Shown piece by piece: positions 31,214-43,371 of a stretch of DNA of 64,000 nucleotides. The number at the start of each line of letters is the position of its first letter. The stretch's first letter is position 1. This DNA is from Alphaproteobacteria bacterium. GTDB taxonomy: Bacteria; Myxococcota_A; UBA796; GCA-2862545. The stretch spans positions 1-64,000 of the forward strand of contig JACKET010000017.1 of the NCBI GenBank assembly GCA_020632875.1. Reading direction: 5' to 3'. The translations under genes were made by a program, and so were the position numbers. The notes beneath the pieces are model-generated. The model was not told the origin of the DNA and searched no databases. It saw nothing but the letters and a program-made list of their open reading frames with translations.

Positions 31214-32448
31214 TCCTGCTGGCTCTCGCCGCGCTCGCGGTCGAAGGCAGCGCGTCCGACGCCACGTCCGAGGGCGCCGTCGAGCGGGCGTCTCGCTGGG
31301 CACCCTTCGTGCGCGGCGCCGGCGCGGGCGGCAAGCGCTTCGCGGGTGACCTCGATCGCGCGCCGGCGTTCCAGTGGCGCGTTCGGCTCCCCGGGCCTCC
31401 GCTCAACAGCGCCTCGCACACCGAGCGCAGCCGTCCGGTCGTCGCCGGCGACGAGGTGCTCGTCGGGTCTGCGGCGGGGCGCGGGCTCTACCGCCTGTCG
31501 CGCGTCGACGGCGCCGTGCGCGGCGTGTACGAAGCCAGCGCGAGCGTCGAGTCCGAGCCGCTGGTGGTCGACGACCGCGTGTACTTCGCCGACACGTCGG
31601 GCACGACGTGGTGCTATGCGCTGTCTGGCGAGAAGATCTGGTCGAACCGCGGCAACGCGCCGATCCTCACGCGTCCCACGCTCGCCGACGGCACCGTGTT
31701 CGTCACGAACGTCGACGACCTCGTGGTCGCGATCGACGCCGAGACCGGCGAGCAGAAGTGGCGCTACAAGGCCAAGCGCGACCTCACGCGGGTCGCCGAG
31801 CTGGCGCTCTACGCGGCGCCTGGCGCGCTCGTCGACGGCGGCGAGGTCGTCGTGGGCTTCTCGTCCGGCCAGCTCGTCGGGCTCGGCGCCGAAGACGGCA
31901 GCCCCAAGTGGCAGGTCGACGTGGGCGAGGGGAGGTACCCCGATCTCGTCGCCACCCCCACGCGCGCGGGCTCCGACCTCTACGTGAGCGGGTACTTCAA
32001 GCCGCTGCTCGCGCTCGATCGCGAGAGCCGCAACGTGCGCTGGCGTGCCGAGTCCGGCTCGGCGTTCCCGGTCGCCGTCGAGGATGGCGTGGTCTACAGC
32101 CCCGGCACCGACGGCCAGCTCCGCGCGTTCAGCGCGCTCACCGGCGCCGAGAAGTGGGCCTGGTCGAGCGGTACGACCGCCGCGCTCACCGAGCCGCAGA
32201 TCACGCCGGCCGGGGTGCTGGTCGCCGCTTCGGGTGGCAGCCTGTACCTGCTCGATCCCGAGAACGGCCGTCAGCAGTGGGCGTTCGACGATCTGCAGCT
32301 CCTCGAGGGCATCACGGCCACGCCGACGGTCGTGGGCCGGCAGGTCCTGTTCGTCACCAATGCGGGCTTCCTGTACAGCCTCGTCGTCCCCAAGGGCGAG
32401 CTGCGCGAGCGCCCGTCCAGCCGGGGCCCGTTCAAGGGCCTTCCGTAG
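31210..32448 (+). CDS. BamB-like PQQ beta-propeller protein
   Basis: A 412-residue periplasmic protein (GTG start overlapping the upstream stop). A short hydrophobic N-terminus (MILLALAALAVEG) may be a signal peptide; no lipobox Cys is seen, unlike E. coli BamB. The rest is a repeated propeller with blades such as VYFADTSGTTWCYALSGEKIW, VVAIDAETGEQKWRY, VVGFSSGQLVGLGAEDGSPKW, LYVSGYFKPLLALD, VYSPGTDGQLRAFSALTGAEKW and SLYLLDPENGRQQW. The family helps the BAM complex to insert outer-membrane proteins. Coupling to the YfgM-like gene supports this assignment. Confidence 0.85.
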   Translation: MILLALAALAVEGSASDATSEGAVERASRWAPFVRGAGAGGKRFAGDLDRAPAFQWRVRLPGPPLNSASHTERSRPVVAGDEVLVGSAAGRGLYRLSRVDGAVRGVYEASASVESEPLVVDDRVYFADTSGTTWCYALSGEKIWSNRGNAPILTRPTLADGTVFVTNVDDLVVAIDAETGEQKWRYKAKRDLTRVAELALYAAPGALVDGGEVVVGFSSGQLVGLGAEDGSPKWQVDVGEGRYPDLVATPTRAGSDLYVSGYFKPLLALDRESRNVRWRAESGSAFPVAVEDGVVYSPGTDGQLRAFSALTGAEKWAWSSGTTAALTEPQITPAGVLVAASGGSLYLLDPENGRQQWAFDDLQLLEGITATPTVVGRQVLFVTNAGFLYSLVVPKGELRERPSSRGPFKGLP

Positions 32449-32451
32449 CGA

Positions 32452-33726
32452 TCAGGGGCAGAGCGCGCCCGGCAGCGCGTTCGGGCTGCCTGCATCACCC
32501 GACGGAGCCGTGCTCTGCGACGCACACCACGCGGCGGGCTCGTCGTTGTCGTCGGGATCGAGGAAGCGCGTGTCGATGTCCGCCGCGGTCTCGAGACCCG
32601 GGGCGGCCACCGCGAGATCCAGCTCGTCGAGGAGCGCGGTGCCGCGATGCAGCTCGATTGCGCCGGAATCCGGGATGGGCGCGACCCCGTAGCAGTCCAG
32701 CGCGCCGTTCTGCGTGCGGTCGCCCGACGCGCAGATCAACCCCGCGACGCCGGGCTCGAGCGGGGCCAGCGCGACGATCGGCACGCCGGAGAGCGTCAGC
32801 AGGTCGAGCTGCAGGCCGCCCGGACCGAGGTTGTAGACCTCGACGTACGCACCCGCGGCGACCGAAGGCTGCGTGTGGACCTCGCTGAACACGGCATTGC
32901 CGCGCTGCACGAAGTCTTCGTCGACGAGCCCGTCGCAGTCCTGGTCGACGCCGTCGTCGAGCTCGAGAGCCCCCGGGAACGCCGTGGGCTCGAGGTCGTC
33001 GCAGTCCGCGGCCACCGGGAATCCGTCGCCGTCGCGGTCGTCGTCGGCGCCGTCGCAGTCCTGGTCGGTGCCGTCGTACCAGATCTCGGTGGCTGCCGGG
33101 CTCACGGACGCGTCGGAGTCGTCGCAGTCGTCGGGATTCGCGCTGTGGCCCGCAGGACGCGTGCAGCCGCCGGCCATGGGGCTCGCGGCGTCACCGAAGC
33201 CATCCTGGTCCGCGTCGGCGTACCAGAGGACCGGCTCGACCGGGTCGTCGGCGGTGCCGTTGCAGTCGTCGTCGAAGCCGTTGCACGCGTCGGGCGCGCC
33301 GGGATGCACGGACGCGTCGCCATCGTCGCAGTCGTCGCCGCCGGCCAGCGTACCGATGTAGCCGTCGCCGTCGGCATCCAGCAGCCCAGCGGCCGCGATC
33401 ACGAGCGTGAAGCCGGAGTCGCCGGCGCTGAACCGGATCGGGATGTCGACGGGCGTGACGGACTCGAGGACGACCTCGGCGCGGACCATCGCGGAGCTGC
33501 CGGCCGGAACCGTGACCCGGGCCGGACCGTCGGCGGGCGCCTCGTACGTGATGGAGGCGGACGCGTCGCCGAGCCCGTCGTTGAACACCTCGACGTCGAA
33601 CGTCGCCGGAATCCCGAGGGGCACGTTGCCGAGATCGATGCGCTCGACATCCGCACGCAGCAACGGGACACCGACGGCGAAGCCACCGGAGCCACAGCCG
33701 ATCAGCAACAGGAGGACGGTGGGCAC
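32452..33726 (-). CDS. lipoprotein with MopE-type metal-binding repeats
   Basis: A 424-residue surface lipoprotein (GTG start; lipobox LLIGC, Cys11). Residues 20-115 are a beta-sandwich of the type often found in ASPM/choice-of-anchor domains. Residues 115-265 contain repeated motifs GGDDCDDGDASVHPGA, CNGFDDDCNG, NPDDCDDSDASVSPAA, TDQDCDGADDD and VDQDCDGLVDED. These are the putative metal-binding MopE/MYXO repeats abundant in Myxococcota. The C-terminal 150 residues (FSEVHTQPSVAAGAYVEVYNLG) look like a lamin-tail domain. Probably binds Ca or another divalent metal outside the cell. It converges on the BamB-like gene, with 3 bases between the stops. Confidence 0.9.
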   Translation of the reverse strand: MPTVLLLLIGCGSGGFAVGVPLLRADVERIDLGNVPLGIPATFDVEVFNDGLGDASASITYEAPADGPARVTVPAGSSAMVRAEVVLESVTPVDIPIRFSAGDSGFTLVIAAAGLLDADGDGYIGTLAGGDDCDDGDASVHPGAPDACNGFDDDCNGTADDPVEPVLWYADADQDGFGDAASPMAGGCTRPAGHSANPDDCDDSDASVSPAATEIWYDGTDQDCDGADDDRDGDGFPVAADCDDLEPTAFPGALELDDGVDQDCDGLVDEDFVQRGNAVFSEVHTQPSVAAGAYVEVYNLGPGGLQLDLLTLSGVPIVALAPLEPGVAGLICASGDRTQNGALDCYGVAPIPDSGAIELHRGTALLDELDLAVAAPGLETAADIDTRFLDPDDNDEPAAWCASQSTAPSGDAGSPNALPGALCP

Positions 33727-33757
33727 GGGGGCCGGATATCCCGTGTGGCCCGGCCCT

Positions 33758-33808
33758 ACCCGTATCCAAAAGTCCGATAACGTATATTATGTCAAATATG
33801 GACACGGG
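33758..33808 (+). promoter_or_regulatory. AT-rich promoter region flanked by an inverted repeat
   Basis: CCCGTATCCA (33759-33768) and TGGACACGGG (33799-33808) form an inverted repeat with one mismatch around an unusually AT-rich stretch that includes TATATT and TATTAT (33782-33790). It lies 40 bases before the aminotransferase start and 32 bases after the start of the divergent lipoprotein. A regulated promoter with an operator is likely. Confidence 0.5.
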
Positions 33809-33847
33809 AATACGGGGTGATATGCGGGACGCCTCCTGGAGCCCCGC

Positions 33848-35113
33848 ATGTCCGAAGCCGATCGTCTGAACAAGGTCCTGGAGCGCGAAGCTCCGGCCGT
33901 CTTCCGCTGCCTGTCCCCGCTCGGGCGCGAAGCTGCGTTCCCCAAGGGCATCCCGTACCAGGCCGCCATGGCGAACGGCACCCGCATCAACGCGACCATC
34001 GGCCAGATGACCGACGGCCACGGCAACGCGCTCCCGCTGTCGATCATGGAGCCGCTCGTCGAGAGCCTCGACACGGCGATGACCTTCCTCTACGCGCCGG
34101 TCGAGGGCCACAAGTCGGTCCGCGAGGCGTGGCGCCGCCGCGAGTCCGCGCTGGCCGGCCGCTACGCCGTGCCCGTCGCGATGCCCATCGCCACGCACGG
34201 CCTCACGCACGGGCTCAACCTGCTCGCCGATCTGTTCGCCGACGAAGACACCACGCTGGTGCTGCCGAAGCCGTTCTGGGGCAACTACCGGCTGATCTTC
34301 ACGATGCACGCGCACTGCAAGCTCGCGACGTTCGACTTCTTCAAGGATGGCGGCTTCAACCTCGACGGCCTGGCCGACACGCTGGCGCAGATCCGCGGCA
34401 AGGCCATCGTCCTGCTGAACCTTCCCGGCAATCCGACCGGATACGCGCTCACGCCCGACGAGGCCGAGAAGATCACGCAGGTCCTCGCGGCTGCGCCCGG
34501 TCCGCTGGTCGTCGTCGTCGACGACGCTTACCAGGGCTTCGTCTACGAAGGCACCGCGCTGCGCGAGTCCGAGTTCTGGCCGCTCGCCAAGGGCCTCGAC
34601 CCCGAGCGCCAGGCGGTGTTCAAGGTCGACGGCGCCACCAAGGAGCTCCTGTTCTTCTCGAGCCGCCTCGGCTTCCTTACGCACCCGTACTGCACGCCGG
34701 GCGCCGAAGACGCGCTGCTGTCGAAGCTCAAGTTCCTCATCCGCGGCACCGTGGGCTCGCCGCCGGGCCCGTCCCAGGCCATCGTGCTGCGCGCGCTGCA
34801 GGATCCGGGCATCGAGGCCGCGTTCGACGCGCGCTTCCGGGTCATGAAGGGCCGCTACCAGGCGCTCAAGCGGGCGTTCGCCGACCTCGGCACCGATCGG
34901 CTGGTCCCCTACCCGTTCAACGCCGCTTTCTTCATGCTGGTCGAGCTGAAGGGCATCGACAGCGAGGTCGCGCGCCTGCGTCTCATCGAAGAAGAGAGCG
35001 TGGGCACCGTGTCGTTCGCGGAGCCGAACGCGCTGCGCCTCGCGCACTGCTCGGTCGACGAAGCCGACATCCCCGAGATGGTCGAGCGCATCGTCCGGGT
35101 CGTCACGACCTGA
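33848..35113 (+). CDS. PLP-dependent aminotransferase, class I/II
   Basis: A 421-residue aminotransferase of fold type I. Clear are VLPKPFWGNYR (substrate/PLP stacking aromatic), LLNLPGNPTGYALT (the NPTG loop), VVVVDDAYQGFVYEG with the Asp/Tyr that bind PLP, and the Schiff-base K265 in DGATKELLFFSSRLGF. The C-terminal NAAFFMLVELKG and LRLAHCSVDE complete the domain. Substrate is not evident; it resembles aspartate/aromatic aminotransferase-like enzymes that are annotated simply as aminotransferase. It is monocistronic with a distinctive AT-rich, inverted-repeat promoter, which suggests regulated expression. Confidence 0.92.
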   Translation: MSEADRLNKVLEREAPAVFRCLSPLGREAAFPKGIPYQAAMANGTRINATIGQMTDGHGNALPLSIMEPLVESLDTAMTFLYAPVEGHKSVREAWRRRESALAGRYAVPVAMPIATHGLTHGLNLLADLFADEDTTLVLPKPFWGNYRLIFTMHAHCKLATFDFFKDGGFNLDGLADTLAQIRGKAIVLLNLPGNPTGYALTPDEAEKITQVLAAAPGPLVVVVDDAYQGFVYEGTALRESEFWPLAKGLDPERQAVFKVDGATKELLFFSSRLGFLTHPYCTPGAEDALLSKLKFLIRGTVGSPPGPSQAIVLRALQDPGIEAAFDARFRVMKGRYQALKRAFADLGTDRLVPYPFNAAFFMLVELKGIDSEVARLRLIEEESVGTVSFAEPNALRLAHCSVDEADIPEMVERIVRVVTT

Positions 35114-35119
35114 GCCGCG

Positions 35120-35139
35120 GCCACCGGGAACGCGGTGGC
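35120..35139. terminator. hairpin between converging genes
   Basis: GCCACCG (35120-35126) pairs with CGGTGGC (35133-35139) over a 6-base loop, in the 25-base gap between the aminotransferase stop and the symporter stop; it touches the latter. There is no T tract, so it would act as a structured bidirectional ending. Confidence 0.5.
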
Positions 35140-36455
35140 TACGCGGCCAGCGAGACCTCTTCGCCCTTCAGAAGCTTCCTCCGCAGGTAGATGTGCGGAC
35201 CGACGAGCATCACGATGACCACGGCTGCCAGCAGCACGGTCGCGATGGTCTCGGGGAGGAAGTACACGGCACCGGGCAGCACCACCGAGAGCATCGCCAG
35301 GTAGCCGACCAGGGCGGCCGGGACGCGCTCGGACATGTCGGCGAGGAACTCGGTGCAGCCGAGCACGCTCGTGTAGAGGCCCGGAATCACGGTCACCATC
35401 ACGACGGCGACCGTGTTCAGCAGGAAGTGGCACAGCGCGATGGTCATGCCCGCGTGGAACCCGGGCGTGCCGAACGCGGCGGTGGCCGCCATCAGCGCCG
35501 TGACCGTGGTGCCGATGTTGGCGCCCATGATGAACGGGAAGATCTGGCGCACCGAGAAGAACCCCATCCCGGCGAGCGGAACGACCATCGAAGTCGTCGC
35601 GGAGCTCGACTGCACGAGCATCGTGAGCACGAGCCCGCGCAGGAACGTGTCCCACGGGCGGGTGCCGAGCAGCGTGCGGCCCATCTCCTGCACGTCGTCG
35701 GGGTCGGTGCCGGCGAGCAGCACGTTGCGCATGCGGGTGCTGAACAGCTTCAGGCACACGAACAGCAGCACGAAACCCGCGATGACCAGCCCCCAGCCCG
35801 GGATGCCGGCAGTGTCGAGCAGGAAGTGCGTGACGGGCTTGGTCCACGCGCCCGGCGTGATCACCTCGAGGGCCTCGACCACCGTGGCGCTCTGCGACAC
35901 GGACTTGTCGAAGAACGACGCCATGAAGTCGGCGCCCTTGTGGATGAACCCGAACGGCATCTCGAGGAACAGGATGATGAACGTGACGAGGATGGCGTTG
36001 AACATCCCGTGCACGACGGCCGTGCTGACCGCGCGGTGGAAGCCCGGCTGGCGCGGCGCGAACAGCAGGTTCCGCAGGTCGACGAGCGGATTGCCCGTCA
36101 TGGGGCGGGTCTCGGCGGCGAAGGCCACGAGGCTCGACGTGACGCTGGTGCCGAGGTTGGCGCCGTGCACGATGCCGATGGCGATGACCATGGGCACGAT
36201 GTCGTCGGACGCGAGCACGACGGCCATCGAGGTGACCGTGGACGAGCTCTGCACGATGGACGTGCCGATGATGCCGATGACGAACGACACGAGCTCGGTG
36301 AACTCGGATGCATGGGCCTGGAGGAACACCTTCAGGGGTTCCTTGAAGGAGGCCTTCATGCCGGAGCCCATGAAGCCGATCGACAGGAAGAACGCGTAGG
36401 TGATCGCCAGCAATGCCGGCACTTCACGCAGGAATGCCCTGGTTCGAGTAGACAC
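35139..36455 (-). CDS. Na/Pi cotransporter family protein (NptA type)
   Basis: A 438-residue inner-membrane transporter with about nine to ten helices. It shows the two inverted family repeats, each with a QSSS motif (IVQSSSTVTSMAV at 68-80 and LVQSSSATTSMVV around 280) and a GANxGT motif (GANLGTSVTS and GANIGTTVTA). This signature defines the SLC34/NptA sodium-phosphate symporters. The PhoU-like C-terminal domain of many bacterial versions is absent; it ends shortly after the last helix in RRKLLKGEEVSLAA. GTG start with GGAGAA. Phosphate as substrate is family inference. Confidence 0.92.
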   Translation of the reverse strand: MSTRTRAFLREVPALLAITYAFFLSIGFMGSGMKASFKEPLKVFLQAHASEFTELVSFVIGIIGTSIVQSSSTVTSMAVVLASDDIVPMVIAIGIVHGANLGTSVTSSLVAFAAETRPMTGNPLVDLRNLLFAPRQPGFHRAVSTAVVHGMFNAILVTFIILFLEMPFGFIHKGADFMASFFDKSVSQSATVVEALEVITPGAWTKPVTHFLLDTAGIPGWGLVIAGFVLLFVCLKLFSTRMRNVLLAGTDPDDVQEMGRTLLGTRPWDTFLRGLVLTMLVQSSSATTSMVVPLAGMGFFSVRQIFPFIMGANIGTTVTALMAATAAFGTPGFHAGMTIALCHFLLNTVAVVMVTVIPGLYTSVLGCTEFLADMSERVPAALVGYLAMLSVVLPGAVYFLPETIATVLLAAVVIVMLVGPHIYLRRKLLKGEEVSLAA

Positions 36456-36525
36456 CCGTTCTCCTCTGGACCGCAGGTATCCGGATTCCGTGCCAGTTCT
36501 GTGACGGACGGGCCACGTTTGGGGA

Positions 36526-37408
36526 TCACCTTCCGCGCGGATGGTGCTCCCGATGCATGCGTGCGAGGCGCGCGCGGCTCACGTGCGTGTAGATCTGTGT
36601 CGTCGAGATGTCGGCGTGCCCGAGCATGGCCTGCAGCGACCGCAGATCGGCGCCGTGCTCGAGCAGGTGCGTGGCGAACGAGTGCCGGAGGACGTGCGGC
36701 GACACCTTGCCCGGGATGCCGACGAGCTTCGCGTACTGCGTGATGCGGACCCAGAAGTTCTGGCGCGTCATCGCCGAGCCGCGCTTACTGACGAACAGCG
36801 CGGGGCACGCGTTGCCCGGGTCGAGCGCCGGGCGCGAGGTCTGCAGGTACGACCGGATGGCCTCGAGCGCGCGCTGGCCCACGGGAACCAGCCGCTCCTT
36901 GTCGCCCTTGCCGTGCACCCGGAGCAGCCCGACCTCCGCGTCGACGTTGCGCCACGGCAGCTTCACGAGCTCCGACACGCGCAGGCCGCTCGAGTACAGC
37001 ACCGCGAGCATGGCGGCGTCGCGCGCGCCCAGCGGCGTCGAGCGATCCGGCGCATCGAGCAGCGCCTCGACCGTCTCGAACGACAGCACGGTCGGCAGCG
37101 GGTGCGTGAACCGCGGCGCCTGGACGAGCACCGTCGGGTCGTCTTCGAGCAGCTTCTCGCGCACCAGGAACCGGAAGAGCTGCCGGATGCTCGTGCGGGC
37201 GCGGGCGATCGAGCGGCGCCCGATGCCGTTGTCCTCGAGCCACGCGAGGTGGTCCACGATGTCCTGGCGGCTCACGGACGCCGGGTCTTCCCGGCCCTGA
37301 TCGGCCAGCCAGTCCGCGAACCGGCGCCCATCGCGGAGGTACGCCTCGACCGTGTTCGCCGAGCGGTTCTTCTCGACCCTGAGAAAGTACATGAAGCCCT
37401 CGAGGGCC

Positions 37409-37416
<8 letters not shown>
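36526..37416 (-). CDS. xerD: tyrosine recombinase XerD/XerC
   Basis: A 296-residue site-specific recombinase for chromosome dimer resolution at dif. The N-terminal SAM-like DNA-binding domain (residues 1-90) is followed by a catalytic domain with R146 in SSGLRVSEL, K170 in HGKGDKERLVP, H241 and R244 in SPHVLRHSFATHLL, H267 in LGHADISTTQ and the nucleophile Y276 in QIYTHV. The LGHxxISTTQIYTHV wording is closest to XerD, though XerC cannot be excluded. ATG 37416 overlaps the end of mutS by 8 bases. It is the last gene of the minus-strand block. The context argues against a mobile integrase. Confidence 0.9.
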
Positions 37417-39975
<2,559 letters not shown>

Positions 39976-39979
<4 letters not shown>

Positions 39980-41253
39980 TCGGCGCGTCTCCGGAGCACG
40001 AAGAGCTGGTGCGCGTCCTCCTCGCCGGATGGCGGCGCGCTCGACCAGTCTTCGACGAGCTCGAACTCCGGGCGTTCGAAGCGGAATCGCGCGACGACCT
40101 CAGGCCCTTCCTCAGGTTCCGGGCTGCAGACGGCGTAGCCCAGGACCCCGCCCGGCCGGACGTGCTCGGCAGCCGCCTTCAGGACGACGAGCTGGCGCTC
40201 GGCCGACGCGTCGAGGTCGGCGGGCTTACGCGCCCACCGGATCTCGGGGTGCCGGCGCAGCGTTCCGAGGCCCGTACACGGCGCGTCGACGAGCACCCCG
40301 TCGAACTGGCCCAGCGCCGGGCGCTCTTCGGCGGTCCAGTCGCAGGGGACCACGTCGACGTCGGCCCGCAGGCGCTCGACGTTCGCGGCGAGCGGGAGCA
40401 TCCGGTCTTCGAGGTCGGTCGCGACCACCTCGAATCCCCTCGCCCACAGCCGCGCGGACTTCCCGCCGGGCGATGCACACGCGTCGAGCACCCGCCCCGC
40501 TCCCACGGCGTCCGCGAAGCGGTCGGTGACGTGCACGCTCGCGGGGTCCTGCACCCAGGCGATGCCCTCTGCGACGCCGGGCAGGTCGGCGGAGGCCGGC
40601 ACCACGCGGGTGCCGGGGATGGCGGAACCCTCGAGCATCGCCTGAGGCGCCTCGGATTCCATCGCTTCGTCGAGGGCTTTCTCGTCACGCGTGACGAGGC
40701 ACACGGGCGCGATGGTGTTGTTGCGCGCGCACCAGGCATCGGTGGCCTCGGCGCCGTACCGGGCGTCCCATCGCGCGACCAGCCAGGCGGGATGGTCGAG
40801 CTTCTCGGGGCGCGTCAGCGACTCGGCGGCCTTCACGCGGCGCAGGATGGCGTTCACGAGCCCCGAGGCCCGCCCCGCTCCCGTGCGACGGGCGACCTCG
40901 ACCATCTGCTGGACGACCGCGTGGTCGGGCGTGCGCGAGAACAGCTTCTCGAAGGCCCCCACGCGAAGCACGGCCCGCACGGGCGGGTCGAGCGTCGCGA
41001 GCGGCTGCTTCAGGAGCGGCCGCAGCGCCGCGTCGAGCTCGGCGCGACGGCGCAGGACACCGAACACGTCGTGCCATGCGAGGCGCCCGTCGGGCCCCTC
41101 GGGCAGACCGCGCGCGGCGAGCGCGTCTTCGGCGTGCCAGCCCTCTTCGATCGCGACGAGGGCACGCACCGCACAGACGCGTCCGGGATTCGCGGGGGCG
41201 GCGCGGTGGCCTCCCCCGCCCCGCCGGTCGTCACGACCACGTCGGGCCGACAC
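39976..41253 (-). CDS. rsmB: 16S rRNA (cytosine-C5) methyltransferase RsmB-type
   Basis: A 425-residue enzyme that methylates C967 (E. coli numbering) of 16S rRNA. The N-terminal 150 residues have the NusB-like RNA-binding fold (RVCAVRALVAIEEG, LRVGAFEKLF, ASGLVNAILRRV). The catalytic part shows the SAM motif DACASPGGKSARLWA, then VATDLEDRML, the motif VDAPCTGLGTLRRHPEIRW with the releasing Cys and YAVCSPEPEE with the nucleophilic Cys. GTG start. It sits 12 bases after lapA and overlaps mutS by 4. Assignment to RsmB rather than another NSUN paralogue rests on the NusB-like domain. Confidence 0.92.
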
Positions 41254-41265
41254 GGCGGGCTCGAC

Positions 41266-41574
41266 TCAGCGCCAGGACGACGCGGAGTCGCCGGAGCCGC
41301 TCATGGCCACCTGCTGCTCGAGCTGGCGGACACGACGCCCCAGGCGCATGCTGCGCCACCCCATCGGGACGAGCCCGAGGAGGAAACCGGCACCCACCGC
41401 CCAGCCGATGAGCTCGGGGGCCGTCATCGTGCGGCCATACCGCCCGACACCCCAGAGCTCGAAGCTGACGGTGACGACCTGGCTGCTGTTCTGGACCCAG
41501 AACAGGTACCCGCCGCCCAGGAGCGCGAGCGCCAGGGCGAACAGGAACAGGTACAGCCAGGTCTTCATGCTCAC
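41266..41574 (-). CDS. lapA: LapA-domain (DUF1049) inner membrane protein
   Basis: A 102-residue protein with two membrane helices (residues about 5-25 and 55-75) separated by a short periplasmic loop (FWVQNSSQVVTVSFELW), the typical N-x-x-x-V-T-x-x-F pattern of LapA/YciS. It ends with a basic helix RLGRRVRQLEQQV. In E. coli LapA-LapB control LpxC stability and lipopolysaccharide assembly; no lapB is visible next to it here. The start overlaps the rpsA stop by 4 bases, as in E. coli where yciS also lies downstream of rpsA (with ihfB between). Confidence 0.85.
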   Translation of the reverse strand: MSMKTWLYLFLFALALALLGGGYLFWVQNSSQVVTVSFELWGVGRYGRTMTAPELIGWAVGAGFLLGLVPMGWRSMRLGRRVRQLEQQVAMSGSGDSASSWR

Positions 41575-43298
41575 TCGCCGTCGCCCTCACCGCCGAACTT
41601 GGCGGACAGGTCGCCCATCACGTCGCCGAGGCGCGCACCGGCGTCGCCCTGGTTCTGCATGTAGCCGTCGACATCGCCTTCGCTGCGCTCGAGGGCGCCG
41701 CGCTCCGACAGGCTGATCTTGCGATCGTGGCTGTCGATGTGGATGACCTCGGCCCGGATGACCTTGTTGTCGGGGTAGTGCGACTGCCAGTCGTCACCCT
41801 CGTGCGCGAGCTCGGAGAGGTGCACGAGGCCTTCGACGCCATCCTCGATCTCGACGAAGATGCCGAAGTCGGCGCGGTGGACGACGGGGCCCTCGACGAC
41901 CTGACCCAGGAAGTACCGGCTGTGCACGGTGTACCAGGGGTCTTCGGAGAGCTGCTTGATGCCGAGGGAGAAGCGCTCGCTCTCCTTGTCGATCGAGAGC
42001 ACGCGGGCCTCGACCTCGTCACCCTTCTGGTAGCGCTCGGACGGATGCTTGATCCGCTGGCCCCAGGAGAGGTCGGAGATGTGCACCAGGCCGTCGATGC
42101 CCTCGTCGATGCCGACGAAGATGCCGAAGTCGGTGATGTTGCGGACCTGGCCCTTGATGAGGCTGCCGACCGGGTACTGCTGCTCGACGACATCCCAGGG
42201 GTTCGTCTCGAGCTGCTTCATGCCGAGGCTGATGCGCTTGTTCTCGACATCCATGCCGAGCACCTTGGCCTCGATGACATCGCCGACGTTGACGAGCTTC
42301 GAGGGGTGCTTGACGCGCTTGTTCCAGGTCATCTCGGAGATGTGCACCAGGCCCTCGATGCCGTCTTCGAGCTCGACGAAGGCGCCGTAGTCGGGGATCG
42401 ACACGACCTTGCCGCGAACGATGGCGCCGACCGGGTACTTGTACTCGGCCTCGTCCCACGGATCGGGGCGGATCTGCTTGAACCCGAGGCTGACGCGCTG
42501 GCTGTCGGGGTCGTACTTGAGGACCTTGACCTCGATGGCCTGACCCACCTCGAACATCTGCGAGGGATGCTCGAGCCGGCCGTAGCTCATGTCGGTGATG
42601 TGGAGGAGGCCGTCGATGCCGCCGAGGTCCACGAACGCACCGTAGTCGGTGATGTTCTTGACCACGCCCGTCATGATGGCGCCGATCGTCAGGTTCTTCA
42701 GCGTCTCCTCGCGCTTCTCCTCGCGCTCCTGCTCGAGCAGGACGCGGCGGGAGAGCACGATGTTGCCGCGCTTCTTGTTGAACTTGATGATCTTGAACTG
42801 GAAGGTCTCGCCGAGGAGCTTGTCGAGGTTCTTGACCGGGCGGAGATCGACCTGCGAGCCCGGGAGGAACGCCTTCACACCGATGTCGACCTGGAGGCCG
42901 CCCTTGACGCGGGCGATGACCGTGCCCTCGACCACTTCGTCGCGCTGCACGGCCTGGGAGATCTCCTCCCACGCCTTCATGAGGTCGGCCTTCTCCTTCG
43001 AGAGGTACAGGACGCCGTCGTCACCGCCCATGCTGTCGAGGTAGACATCGACGATGTCCCCGACCTTGATGGTCATCTCGTTGTCGGGGCCGCGGAACTC
43101 GCTGGCCGCGATCAGGCCTTCGGCCTTGTACTGGATGTCGACCGTGACCCAGTCGTCCGAGATCCCGATGACGCGCCCCTGAACGACGGACTGTTCACGG
43201 ATGCCCTTCTCGTTCATGTAGTCGTCGAAGAACGACTTGAACTGATCATCGGAGAGCTGGTTGAGAGGAAGGTCGGCGATGTTGGAGTCAGTGTTCAT
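41571..43298 (-). CDS. rpsA: 30S ribosomal protein S1
   Basis: A 575-residue protein made of six S1 RNA-binding domains (about 40-105, 120-190, 205-275, 290-360, 377-447, 464-534). Recurrent blocks are YGAFVDLGGIDGLLHITDMSYGR, DYGAFVELEDGIEGLVHISEM and DFGIFVGIDEGIDGLVHISDLSW (each shown in part or whole). It recruits mRNA to the ribosome. ATG 43298 gives the conserved acidic N-terminus; the frame remains open further upstream but that part lies within the untranslated leader. The gene follows cmk as in most proteobacteria, with its own consensus promoter and a leader with two hairpins. S1 is autoregulated in E. coli by binding its own leader; the same is possible here. Confidence 0.97.
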   Translation of the reverse strand: MNTDSNIADLPLNQLSDDQFKSFFDDYMNEKGIREQSVVQGRVIGISDDWVTVDIQYKAEGLIAASEFRGPDNEMTIKVGDIVDVYLDSMGGDDGVLYLSKEKADLMKAWEEISQAVQRDEVVEGTVIARVKGGLQVDIGVKAFLPGSQVDLRPVKNLDKLLGETFQFKIIKFNKKRGNIVLSRRVLLEQEREEKREETLKNLTIGAIMTGVVKNITDYGAFVDLGGIDGLLHITDMSYGRLEHPSQMFEVGQAIEVKVLKYDPDSQRVSLGFKQIRPDPWDEAEYKYPVGAIVRGKVVSIPDYGAFVELEDGIEGLVHISEMTWNKRVKHPSKLVNVGDVIEAKVLGMDVENKRISLGMKQLETNPWDVVEQQYPVGSLIKGQVRNITDFGIFVGIDEGIDGLVHISDLSWGQRIKHPSERYQKGDEVEARVLSIDKESERFSLGIKQLSEDPWYTVHSRYFLGQVVEGPVVHRADFGIFVEIEDGVEGLVHLSELAHEGDDWQSHYPDNKVIRAEVIHIDSHDRKISLSERGALERSEGDVDGYMQNQGDAGARLGDVMGDLSAKFGGEGDGE

Positions 43299-43371
43299 AC
43301 AGGTCCTGGGCCGCAGCGTTCGCCGCGACGGATTCGATTGGGCGAGCGGGAGGTTTCTGTGACGCACGGCA

